From Micromussa lordhowensis (Eukaryota > Cnidaria > Anthozoa > Scleractinia > Lobophylliidae), in assembly GCA_964020085.1 (NCBI GenBank), contig CAXHUQ010000736.1, positions 104,201 to 168,200 on the forward strand: 64,000 nt of DNA, written 5' to 3'. The notes beneath the pieces are model-generated. The model saw only the letters and a list, made by a program, of their open reading frames with translations. It was not told the origin of the DNA and made no database searches. Made by a program: the position numbers and the translations under genes. Below, piece by piece: positions 32,382 through 42,312 of the stretch. Within the stretch, counting starts at the first letter, position 1; every line of letters begins with the position of its first letter.

Positions 32382-33770
32382 ATGGCGGAAACTCTCCCGA
32401 AATTAACATCTTCACGTGCGGGTTATCGCGCTCACTTAACGAAGACTTTGAAAAAGGCGAAGGATCTTATGGAGAATGAGGCACCCACCGAAATGGATGT
32501 TGTATCGCTTAACAGTATCATTGAACAACTTACACGGAAGAAATCTATTCTTACTGGACTGGACGAGAAAATTGCGGCGCTCATCGAAGAACCGAAGGAC
32601 CTCGAGCAGGAGATATTTGAGACAGAAGAAATCCATGATGAAATTCTCGATACCACCAGCCAGATAAGTAGATTTATTCATGTCACATTATCTCCTAAGA
32701 AATCTGCTACTCAGCCTCCCTCCCCCACTCATCAGGAATCCCCACAAATGGTTTACAATGAAACCCCACTTGTGCCAAGTAACATGTCAGAGCCCAGCTC
32801 ATCAGGCAGTCAAGAAAATGCCCCATCCACTAGTCAAGCAACCTCTGGGGAAACTGTTAATAATCAACAGAACTCGCAACCGCCCCTGAACACACAATCA
32901 ACACCTCTGACTCCTCAGTTGAATGTTAACCACAGTAGCCGCCTTCCAAAATTAAATTTACCTTCCTTCTCTGGCAATCCCCTCAAGTGGTCCACATTCT
33001 GGGATTCATTCGAAGCAGCTGTTCATTCTAACACCACACAGGGGGAAGAACAGAAGTTTAGTTATCTGAAGGCCCAACTAACAGGGGACGCCTCAAGGGC
33101 TATTGCTGGCTTTCCACTAAGCAACTTCAATTATGAGCAGGCCATAAAACTACTTAGGGAACGTTTTGGGCAACCCAGTAAGATCATAAGTGCCCACATG
33201 CAAGCTCTCCTGGATATTGCTAGCCCCGCCAATCAGTTAACAAGCTTGCAACTGTTTTATGATACTATGGAGAATCATGTCAGAGGTCTTGAATCACTGA
33301 GAAGATCACACAAAAGCTATGGGGATCTCCTCATTCCAATTATCCTGGGCAAATTACTCCATGAGTTGAGAAAGAACTTAGCCCGTGAACACGACAACCC
33401 TGAATGGAAATTCCAGGAGTTGAGAGAAGCTATTGTAAAGGAAATTCGCATCCTTGAAGCAGGCGCCCAACTTAATGACACCACATATGGAATCACCCCT
33501 ACAGTCACTAGCTCTTTCCTCACTCAAACACAAGAAAAACAGCCTCATTCTGGGAAATCTAGCAAGTCAGAATCTAAAAAATGTCTGTACTGCAAGGGTC
33601 CCCACCCCTCCTACAGTTGTCAAGTGGTCACTGATGCTCGAGAGAGATGAGCCAAGGTTAAGACTCTTGGACATTGCTTTAACTGTTTGGGGAAACACAA
33701 GTCTTCCGTGTGTCAATCAAAATTCCGCTGCCATAAATATAAAGGGAAGCATCACACAAGTCTATGCATG
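32382..33770 (+). pseudogene. BEL gag region with zinc knuckles
   Basis: ATG at 32382, 35 bp after the LTR. The frame begins with a coiled-coil-like N-terminus, then LPKLNLPSFSGNPLKWSTFW and a DUF1759-type core (YLKAQLTGDASRAIAGF). CLYCKGPHPSYSC and CFNCLGKHKSSVC are CCHC-like knuckles; the third (CHKYKGKHHTSLC) has lost a Cys. A single in-frame TGA at 33648-33650 splits the frame between knuckles one and two. The product would package the element RNA. Confidence 0.8.
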
Positions 33771-34496
33771 AGCTCCACTGATCCTGCCAACAGCCCTTGG
33801 ACCGCACCTGATACTGCTGCTCCCACTCACAGCTCTCACACTTCTACGGCAGAGCCAACCTTCCGAGTACATGCCTCTCTCGCACCAATCAATCAAACAA
33901 ATGTCCCAGTCAGCAGTGGTCAAATCTCACTCTTGAAAACCGCCATAGCAACTGTTGGCCATAACCATACCCACTGTGAAGCTAACATCCTTTTCGACGA
34001 GGGTGCACAGCGCTCCTTTATCACGCAGACCTTGGCTGATCAACTGGGCATACGCTACACAGAGAGTGAATCTATTGCCTTGTCTGCCTTTGGTGCACAC
34101 TCCTCATCCAACAGACAATTACCTATGGCCAACATCACTATTGTCACTACCAATGGAGAACACATACCAGTACGTGTCCTTGTAATTGACCAAATCGCCA
34201 CACCACTTCAGAACCGTTTTCGGCAGCAGATCCGAACCATATCCCACCTAAAAGGTCTTCCACTTGCCCATCCTGTGACATCAGACGAAAATTTTGAAAT
34301 CTCACTCCTAATTGGTGCAGATCACTATTGGGATATAGTGAAGGACACGGTCATCCGTGGTCAAGACCCAAAGCTCGGTTACCTCATCTCAGGACCGCTA
34401 CAAACTAACTGTGTTAATCGTACCAACACTGCTGTGAACCTGCTACAGACGTTGTCTTCCACCACGGCAGCAGAACGTGATCTTGAGCATTTCTGA
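33771..34496 (+). pseudogene. BEL protease region
   Basis: The same frame continues to LFDEGAQRSFITQTLADQLG, the aspartic-protease-like block of BEL polyproteins, where D-E-G replaces the usual D-S/T-G. It then reads SLLIGADHYWDIV and LGYLISGP, and meets a TGA at 34494-34496 where a tryptophan would be expected (HF*..LES). Confidence 0.7.
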
Positions 34497-35295
34497 TCTC
34501 TGGAGTCCATCTGCATCTCACCACCTACAGACATGGATGACAAGGAATCCTTCCTGCAACACTTCCAGAGATCCTCAATCACAAGAGTGTCTGATGGAAG
34601 TTACAGTGCCAAATTTCCATGGAAGGAAGATTGTCCCGTACTACCTTCCAACTATGGTAGCTGTGCAAGCCGCACCCGGGCTATGGTACATCACCTGGCT
34701 CAGACACCTAGTCTTCTTAGATCGTACGGGGACATAATCAAAGAGCATGAGAAGCTCTATTGATGAGAAGCTCTATTGATTTATTGAACGAGTGGACAAT
34801 GTGGACAGTCTGGATAGGGCATACTACCTCCCACATCATGCAGTCAAAAAAGAATCAGCTACCACACCTATCAGAGTTGTATTTGACTGCAGCTCCCGAT
34901 CCGCAAAGAACTCTCCAAGTTTGAACGACTGCCTTATGGTTGGCCCTCCATTTGTAAGTGATATGTGCTCCATCATCATACGATTTTGATCCTTCACTTA
35001 AGGTTTGTCCACAGATATCGTGAAAGCCTTTCTCCATGTTGGTCTCGATGGTAATGACAGAGACTTCACCAGATTTTTCTGGTTGTCAGATCCTAAGAAT
35101 CCAGAAAGCTCATTTCAAGTATTTTGTTTCAAGACGGTCCTTTTTGGCTCCACCAGTTCGCCTTTCATGCTAAATGCCACACTGCATCATCACCTGGACA
35201 ACTACAGTACACTCGTGGCCAAAGACATAAGGGACAATATGTATGTGGACAATGTTATCTCCGGATCAGACCAAGAAACCGACATTATCAGTTAA
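34497..35295 (+). pseudogene. BEL reverse transcriptase, broken
   Basis: RT blocks are present in pieces: KEDCPVLPSNYGS, YYLPHHAVKKESATTPIRVV, NSPSLNDCLMVGPPF, DIVKAFLHVGLDGNDRDF, KTVLFGSTSSPFMLNATL and MYVDNVISG. The YVDD box is YVDN. A 15-bp tandem duplication (gagaagctctattgat) near 34748 shifts the frame, and two stops lie near 34988-35001. At 35294 a (ctaa)n tract marks an internal deletion removing the rest of the RT. Confidence 0.8.
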
Positions 35296-35319
35296 CTAAC
35301 TAACTAACTTCCAAACGTG

Positions 35320-35855
35320 ATGTACTGCAACTGGCCTCAAAGACTTATGATCCACTTGGATTCATATCTCCAGTAACAGTGAAGGCCAAACTCTTCATTC
35401 AAGAACTATGGCAAAGAAAACTGGAATGGGACGAGCCACTTTCCACAGAACTGGAAGCCAAGTGGGATGACATAGCCCAAGATATCCAAGAAGCCAGCAA
35501 GCTAGTCTTACCCAGGTGCTTCTTCTCCCAAGTGCAGTCCAAGGCACAACCAATTTACCTACATGTCTTTGCCGACGCCAGCCCTAAAGCATACGGAGCA
35601 GTAGCCTACATTTCTACTGGTGACCAGTCCTCACTCGTAATGTCTAAATCACGTGTTGCTCCATTAAAGAAATTGACACTTCCTCAATTGGAACTTATGG
35701 CGGCTTCCATCTCCACAAGACTGGCCCATTTCGTAGCAGAAGCGCTCAAGTCAAGATTTCCCAACCTTACCGTCCATCTGTGGTCCGACAGCGAGATAGT
35801 TCTCCACTGGTTACACAGCTCGAAGCCCAACTTCACTCTGGTGTCAACGTGGTAG
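35320..35855 (+). pseudogene. BEL RNase H region
   Basis: Starts within SKTYDPLGFISPVTVKAK, then LHVFADASPKAYGAVAY, LTLPQLELMAA and LWSDSEIVLHWL, the D, E, D pattern of RNase H. It ends at a stop at 35853-35855, where a deletion has removed sequence before the integrase. Confidence 0.8.
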
Positions 35856-35894
35856 TGACCATGCTACGTCAAACATTCCGGATAACTTCAATTG

Positions 35895-36606
35895 ACAGTA
35901 TGTAAGGAAACTTCTTCGTCGATGTGTGACTTGTCGGAAGGTACAAGGAAAGGCCTTCAGAGCTCCAGATCCCGCACCCTTACCTAAGTTGAGAGTCCAG
36001 GAAGCAATACCATTTTCAGTAACTGGAGTAGACTTTACTGGACCCCTTTACGTACGATCAGAGAATGGCACTACCAAGAGCTACATTTGTCTGTTCACCT
36101 GTGCTGTAACGAGGGCAGTACATCTGGAAGTTGTCAGTGACCTCTCAGAGCAAAGTTTTCTGCAAGCCTTTCGACGATTCTCAAGTTGCAGATCTCTACC
36201 ACATCACATGATATCAGATAATGCCTCTACCTTTCTTGCGTCCTCAGAGACACTTAGTGACCTATTCCAGTCTCCTTCACTAAAGGAACAGTTGAGCCGA
36301 CAAGGTGTTGAGTGGAAATTTATCCCTAAACAAGCTCCATGGTACGGAGGCTTCTGGGAGCGACTCATTGGACTAACGAAAGGAGCCATTAAGAAAACAC
36401 TTGGCAAGGCATCTATCACCCTAACAGAGCTCCAAACGCTCGCCACTGAAGTAGAGGCTGTCCTAAATGATCGCCGTATCACTTATGTATCAAGTGATTG
36501 TGTAGACAAAGAGCTGTTAATGCCTTCTCATCTCTTAAACGGGAGAAGAATCACTTCCCTAATGATGATCCATCCGATCCGGACTATGGAAGTACATCTG
36601 ACATGA
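35895..36606 (+). pseudogene. BEL integrase
   Basis: Begins with the end of the H2C2 finger (RRCVTCRKVQGKAF) and continues with the catalytic core: VDFTGPLYV, ISDNASTFLA and KQAPWYGGFWERLIG, giving the D, D, E triad. Frames break near 36555 and 36680 before the C-terminal domain. Confidence 0.8.
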
Positions 36607-37048
36607 GGCAACGTGTAACAGCACAAGCCCATATCCTCGAATGCTTCTGGAAGAGATGGAGACACGAGTACCTGACCTCTCCGCGAATTCCACAGAACAA
36701 CTGGGACTAATGAGCAATCAATCAAGACAGGAGATGTTGTGCTGGTCTATGATGAGGGTCCCAGGTCATCCTGGAAGCTAGCAGTTATAGAAGATCTGAT
36801 TAGAGGAGGTGATGGCTTTGTTCGGCGGCACACATTCGCACAAGTACTGGATATACCAACCGACCTGTCTCCAAACTGTATCCTCTTGAAGTCACCGCAA
36901 GTCCCTCTGTCCCAAGGATTGCATCATGAAACTGTCCTGAACAACAATGTACCCCACTCACATCGACTAGACCGAGACGAGCTACAGCTACTGACACCAT
37001 GGGGAGAATTTCAGAATGGGCGAGACGCATCCGCGCCCCCTCGGAGGA
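36607..37048 (+). pseudogene. BEL DUF5641-like C-terminal region
   Basis: Frames 3 and 1 together hold RVTAQAHILECFWKRWRHEY and KTGDVVLVYDEGPRSSWKLA, then a run to the 3' LTR. This domain follows integrase in BEL/Pao polyproteins and is thought to help integration. Confidence 0.7.
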
Positions 37049-37284
37049 TGTCAGATAGACTGAACTTGACATTTGAACCTTGTTATTGTTTAACTCAGCA
37101 TGTTATGCGATCATATCATAAATGTATGCGCACGCAAGTCACATGGAAAGTACTGTATGATCGGATCGCCATATTGAAATATATCTGTGTTTGATTACCG
37201 AGATTCTGTTCCTTGTCTGTTCGTTTGCCTTCGTTTCACCGATCCCCTAAGGTATCAGACTGTTGCCTAAAGACCCACACGACA
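37049..37284 (+). repeat. 3' LTR of BEL/Pao element
   Basis: TGTCAGATAGACTGAACTTG to acccacacgaca, same length as the 5' LTR, preceded by the purine-rich ctcggagga. Confidence 0.9.
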
Positions 37285-37289
37285 ATCTC

Positions 37290-39140
37290 ACTTCCAGGTA
37301 CTACCACTTATCTAGTCAAGAAAGTTTAGTGTAACTAATTACTTTCTCTTCAATGTCTATATGCGTATCAACGATTATATTTTTATCCATCTTCCAATCT
37401 GTGTAAATTAGTTCACTTTGATGGTCATGGAGGACAATGTGTTTTGGCCTTTTAGCATCAGTATTTCACTCTCATGTTGTTTATGTAGTAAACAAAGTTT
37501 CCTGTACATCATTTCTATAACAGAGTGTCATCTAGGTAAACTAACAACACCTTTCACTTCATTCTCATTGCAGATGATGACCCAGATGATGATGAGTTGT
37601 CACATGAAATATTTCATGTTCATCAAAGACAAAGTAAGTACTTCCGCTTCTTAGCTTCAGTATTTTACACTCATCTTGTTTTCAGGTACTACCACTTGTC
37701 TAGTATTTACTGTAAGTGATAAACTTCTTTTAAACTTGTGTATGTTTGTCATACCACTCGACAATTTTGCTCTTTTCTTGTCTACAGACTCTTCCACTCA
37801 GTCATTATGGAAAGCGTATAGTAAGTTATTTGTTTTGTGTACATGCGAAAAAAGTCTATGTTTACAAGAACTTCTATTTCCATCGTTATGATTATATTTA
37901 ATTTGATACTTATTTCTACAACAGAGTGTCATCTCATCCCCACTGCAGATGATAACCCAAGTGATGATGAAATGGCACGTGAAATCTTTCATGCTTATCA
38001 AAGACAAAGTAAGTACTTTCGCTTCTTAGCATCAGTATTTTGCATTCATCTCATTTCCAGGTACTACCACTTATCTAGTCAACAAAGTTTAGTGTAACTA
38101 AATTACTTTCTCTTCAATGTCTATATGCGTATCAAAGATTATATTTTTATCCATCTTCCAATCTGTGTAAATTAGTTCACATTGATGGTTAAGGAGGACA
38201 AAGTATGTATTTTGGCTTTTTAGCATCACTATTTTGCTCTTGTGTTGTTTATGTAGTAAACAAAGTTTCCTGTACATTATTTCTACAACAGAGTGTCATC
38301 TAGATAAACTAAGAACACCTTTCATTTCATGCTCATTGCAGATGATGACCCAGGTGATGATGAAATGTCACATGAAATCTTTCATGCTCATGACAGATTA
38401 AGTAAGTACTTCCGCTTCTTAGCATCAATATTTTTTACTCATCTTGTTTGCAGGTACTACCGCTTATCTGGTATACACTGTAAGTGATCACTTTCTTTTA
38501 AACTTGTGTATGTCTGTCATAGCACTCAACAGTTTTGCTCTTCTCTTGTCTACAGACTCTTCCCCTCAGTCATTATCGAAAGCGAATTGTAAGTTATTTG
38601 TTTTGTGTACATGTGAAAAAAGTCTATGTTTACAAGAACTTCTATTTCCATCGTTATGATTATATTTAATTTGATACTTATTTCTACAACAGAGTGTCAT
38701 CTAGGTAAACTTAAAACACCTTTCATCTCATCCCCATTGCAGATGATGACCCAAGTGATGATGAAATGGCACATAAAATCTTTCACGCTTATTAAAGACA
38801 AAGTAAGTACTTTCGCTTCTTAGCATCAGTATTTTGCATTCATCTCATTTCCAGGTACTACCACTTATCTAGTCAACAAAGTTTAGTGTAACCAAATTAC
38901 TTTCTCTTCAACGTCTATATGCGTATCAAAGATTCTATTTTTATCCCTCTTCCAATCTGTGTGAAGTAGCTAGTTAGTAAAGTAGTAGTTAGTTGTATCC
39001 AGACTCTTCCACTCAGTCATTATTGAAAGTGAACTGTAAGTTATTTGTTTTGTGTACATCTGAAGAAAATTTACATTTACAAGAACTTCTATTTCCATCT
39101 TGATGATTACATTTAATTTGCTACTTATTTCTACAACAGA
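37290..39140 (+). repeat. Tandem modules of about 400-800 bp carrying micro-exon-like units
   Basis: The sequence ggtactaccacttatctag plus its long flank recurs at 37298, 38058 and 38854. Within the modules short segments lie between good splice signals: (i) 60 bp coding for DDDPSDDEMAREIFHAYQRQ-type peptides at 37573, 37946, 38340 and 38741, each followed by GTAAGT; (ii) 33 bp actcttccactcagtc... after ttgtctacag at 37788 and 38556, followed by GTAAGT; (iii) 26 bp gtactacc...tatttact after ttttcag at 37685 and 38453, followed by GTAAGT. The splice sites are consistent, but phases do not chain cleanly and one copy has a stop, so a coding gene is not proven. Confidence 0.5.
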
Positions 39141-39480
39141 GTGTCATCTAGGAAAACTAAAAACACCTTTTATCTCATCCTTGAGAGTTCTGGTCATTTT
39201 TCATCCTTCTTTACAAGGTCATTACTCAATGAATGCTTAGACCCTGATTTTTTCTGGGTAGTTGGTTTGGAGCATTGTTATTCTTTAGATAAAATCAGAA
39301 TATCTTCAACTTTTTATGTAACCATCCAAAACAAGACTTAATTTGAGATATTTCTCTTTCCTTTGAGATATTTCGATCATAAATTAACCATGATGGATAT
39401 CAGAAAAGCCATCATGAACTACTTTCCGATGCTGTCTCAAAGCAGCGATTATTCCTAAAGAGAGTCATTCGCCACATCTA

Positions 39481-39927
39481 ATGAAACATTTGGTCGCGAC
39501 ACAGAAACATTATTACGATGAAAGGCCTTTGGCTCAGAAGAAAAGCAAGGCGTTGGATTTGTTAGGCTCTGTGGCCTCTCGAAACTTAGGGGAAGGCCCG
39601 GTAGAAATTCTTAGCGACGAAGGCGAAGAGTTGAACATCAAAGATCTGCCCGCACCGGGAGAATGTGTAGCGCTCGTAGCAGCCAGTTCTACCAAAAGCA
39701 TTCCTGAAGTTTTGGTGGCCAAGGTGTTGAGGCTTTCCGACGATAAAAAAGCCTATCTCTTGGAGTTTTCAGAGTTAGAACCGGGAAAATACAGGCCTAA
39801 ACCAGGAAAAAGTTACAAAGAGGCCGTAGACGCCTTGATTTATCCAATTGATATCGTCTTCTCGTACTTCAACAGTGTCTACGAGCCAAAAACATCCAAA
39901 ATCAAGTTTACAGGAAGTAATAATTAG
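39481..39927 (+). CDS. Hypothetical protein, 148 aa
   Basis: ATG at 39481, stop at 39925-39927. The sequence has a basic N-terminus, then VEILSDEGEELNIKDLPAPG, a beta-rich stretch (ECVALVAASSTKSIPEVLVA, KAYLLEFSELEPGKYRPKPG) and IYPIDIVFSYFNSVYEP near the end. The central part might be a small beta-barrel, chromo- or tudor-like, but no signature decides this. The frame is the same as that of the following pseudogene (40009-40797), so both may be parts of one gene split by an intron ending at tttgtctttcag (40017). Confidence 0.45.
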   Translation: MKHLVATQKHYYDERPLAQKKSKALDLLGSVASRNLGEGPVEILSDEGEELNIKDLPAPGECVALVAASSTKSIPEVLVAKVLRLSDDKKAYLLEFSELEPGKYRPKPGKSYKEAVDALIYPIDIVFSYFNSVYEPKTSKIKFTGSNN

Positions 39928-40017
39928 GTTAACTACCAGTTTTACAAATTGACTGCAGTGACTGCAATTTACTCAAAACCAATGAGAAAATGGTCTATCT
40001 TTTGTTTTGTCTTTCAG

Positions 40018-40797
40018 TCTTTTACGTGCAGACAAACATTTGCATGGGAAAATCATGACAAGTGGATTGATGTCGCATTTGCCGAAGGAATGAATCAGCT
40101 AGTGATTGACCAAGTGCTTAGAGAAATCGGCCTACTTCCACAGTTGTCTGAACAATTCCTTGCCAGCCACGAGGCGGTGGTCTTGTTGCCATGGAAAAGT
40201 TATTGTCGTGCGATATCGCACTCGCTCTTTACCTATGTGAGTGACTTTTACAGGGTGTTTCTTCGCAACAACCACAGCGAGCGCATTTTCACTCTTTGCC
40301 TAACCAGCACTCACGAAATCACCTGTGTCTGACAGATTTCTTTGATAAACACTCCCTGGACTTACTTTTTAATATGCTGGAATGCAAACGAAGAAGACCA
40401 TCTAGTGTCGCTAATAAGAATTTGCGACTATTTGCTCCTCAAGTCTGACATCCTACATGCGTTTCTCCTAAAAGTGCCCTCACTCGATTAAGTTCGCACA
40501 TCGGCAAGCAGAACTGCGTTTGTTTACGAGCTTTATAGGAACGGATATCTGGAAAGTGCTGTTTAGTATGCCCAAGGTGCTGACCGTACAGACTTCTACA
40601 GCCTCTTGAAAAGAAATGACAGTTACTGCAAAGTCAAAAGGCAGCTTTGCAGCTATCATCGCTACAGAGCATTTGCGGGAACTTGCACCTATCCTTCGGG
40701 CAGGGTAAAGTTTTCCAAAGTTAAAGCAGCATTTTTCTGGGAGTACTACAGTCCTCCGCCAATGGAATCCGACCATTACCCCGAATGTGGCTGGTAA
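40018..40797 (+). pseudogene. Paralogue of the window-start gene, three in-frame stops
   Basis: From the acceptor-like tttgtctttcag one frame runs to TAA 40795-40797, broken by TGA (40330), TAA (about 40492) and TAG (about 40567) without frame change. It reads FTCRQTFAWENHDKWIDVAF, LLPWKSYCRAISHSLFTY, INTPWTYFLICWNANEED, then YELYRNGYL, YHRYRAF and YPSGRVKFSKVKAAF, matching 1-282. Three nonsense changes with an otherwise conserved frame suggest a gene lost fairly recently. Function unknown. Confidence 0.6.
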
Positions 40798-41000
40798 CTA
40801 GGAAAATGCAACTGTGCGATAGGTTGGATTCTTATAGTCCAACATAGCGATGTCTGTCAACCGTCCTAGATTGGATTAACAGCACGAGGCTTGTCGAACA
40901 GTTGCGCTTTAAAAAGGTTGTTTAGCTTGAAGTACATTAACTCAATAATCCAAAACCTGATTGACTTTTCCGAAGGTTTGGCATTGTTCATTCCTCAGAG

Positions 41001-41200
41001 NNNNNNNNNNNNNNNNNNNNNNNNNNNNNNNNNNNNNNNNNNNNNNNNNNNNNNNNNNNNNNNNNNNNNNNNNNNNNNNNNNNNNNNNNNNNNNNNNNNN
41101 NNNNNNNNNNNNNNNNNNNNNNNNNNNNNNNNNNNNNNNNNNNNNNNNNNNNNNNNNNNNNNNNNNNNNNNNNNNNNNNNNNNNNNNNNNNNNNNNNNNN
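41001..41200. other. Assembly gap, 200 N
   Basis: Exactly 200 N, a conventional scaffold-gap size. Order and distance across it are not guaranteed. Confidence 1.
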
Positions 41201-41369
41201 ACGTCTGCTATGAGTCCTGATTTAATGGAAATCGCTTAGCCGGACTGAAAGTCAACTTTTTGAAAAAAACAATGAATAAAGATACAAACAAGAGTCAGAT
41301 TGTGTTTGGACTGTCAGATTGTTTCCGGACACCATTTTTCAGGTGTATTAAACAAATTGCCTGCCTTTT

Positions 41370-41580
41370 TTGCTTAATAAGCAATTTTGCCATGTCAAGT
41401 TTGTTTATTAAACTAAAAAGTCACTATTTTTAGCTAATTAAACAAGAAAGGTTGCTTATTAAGCAAGAAAGGTTGCTTATTAAGCAAGAAAGGTGGTACT
41501 TTATGCTTATTAAACATGTGACTTCCGCTTAATAAGCAAGAATGGTAGGTATTCTTGCTTGTTAATCAAGTGTCACACAA
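41370..41580. repeat. Palindromic TTATTAA repeat cluster 1
   Basis: The 21-bp unit gcttattaagcaagaaaggtt repeats about three times in a row near 41430-41495, with looser copies on both sides, ending in cttgttaatcaagtgtcac. Confidence 0.8.
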
Positions 41581-42214
41581 CACCTGTCACACTAAGTTCG
41601 TCCGCCATTACGGAAAAAAATATCGACAAAGAAAACAACGCAACGGACAAATCATCATATTTGAAAGTTACAAAATACAAGTTTTGACTGGTCAACCCCT
41701 CACTGCAAGCCATAATTAAGTGATGAATTTTCTTTTATCGACAGATATTTTTGTCAAGTTTGTCTTTGCGTCGCGACCGAACGGCGGCCGGCGATACCAA
41801 ACGAGCTGCTTTTTTGATGTTCAAGTTTTGAAACGAAAGTGAACCCTGTTCAGTCGAATTACAACTGCAGAGCAAATAATACAGAAAGGATGGGAGATTC
41901 CACTGAACAAGGAGTATCCGCAGGTTTTTAGCTACGGACTGAATTCATCTATTTTAGACTTATTCGCGGAGCGGGTCAATTGTCAGTTACATTACACTGC
42001 GTTCTCAGAAATTTGCACTTTCCTTGTTTAATTGTTGAAAGTTTAGGCTCAATTCAGTGAAGAAAGCTCGGATGGACATAACACAGCGAGGAAGTTCTTC
42101 TGAAAAGTTCTGAATAAACTGGGTTTTCATCGCGGAACCACATGAAAACGATTAGGAAATAAACATTATGTCGGAGGCACTCGAGCTCTACGATCTTGAA
42201 ATGTAATTTTTGGT

Positions 42215-42312
42215 TATTAAGCGGAAAAGGTGACACATTTTTGCTTATTAAACAAGTCGCTCTTGCTTATTAAACAAACACGCTGGTTCTTCTTGTTTAT
42301 TAATCAAGTGTC
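42215..42312. repeat. Palindromic TTATTAA repeat cluster 2
   Basis: Reads ttattaagcggaaaaggtga, ttgcttattaaacaagtcgc, ttgcttattaaacaaa and cttgtttattaatcaagtgt in order. The first and last elements recur in cluster 3 (43889-43982), so clusters 2 and 3 are diverged copies of one module. Confidence 0.7.

Larger units (their letters stand above)
32112..37284 (+). mobile_element. BEL/Pao LTR retrotransposon, defective
   Basis: Two 236-bp LTRs begin TGTC and end GACA and differ at about ten positions by eye. The 5-bp duplication ATCTC stands at 32107-32111 and 37285-37289. The internal order is gag (DUF1759-like), zinc knuckles, protease, RT, RNase H, integrase and DUF5641-like tail, typical of BEL/Pao. 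Several in-frame stops, frameshifts and two internal deletions make it non-autonomous. The insertion interrupts a repeat module that is uninterrupted at 38034 and 38834. Confidence 0.9.

Noticed and set aside
37685..39140. 12-bp segment agtgtcatctag between splice-like signals, considered as a fourth micro-exon
   Set aside because: In one module the following donor is absent and the sequence runs straight to the next acceptor, and the segment ends in a stop in the expected phase.
40891..41239. Frames running through the N block
   Set aside because: Produced by unspecified bases in the assembly gap.
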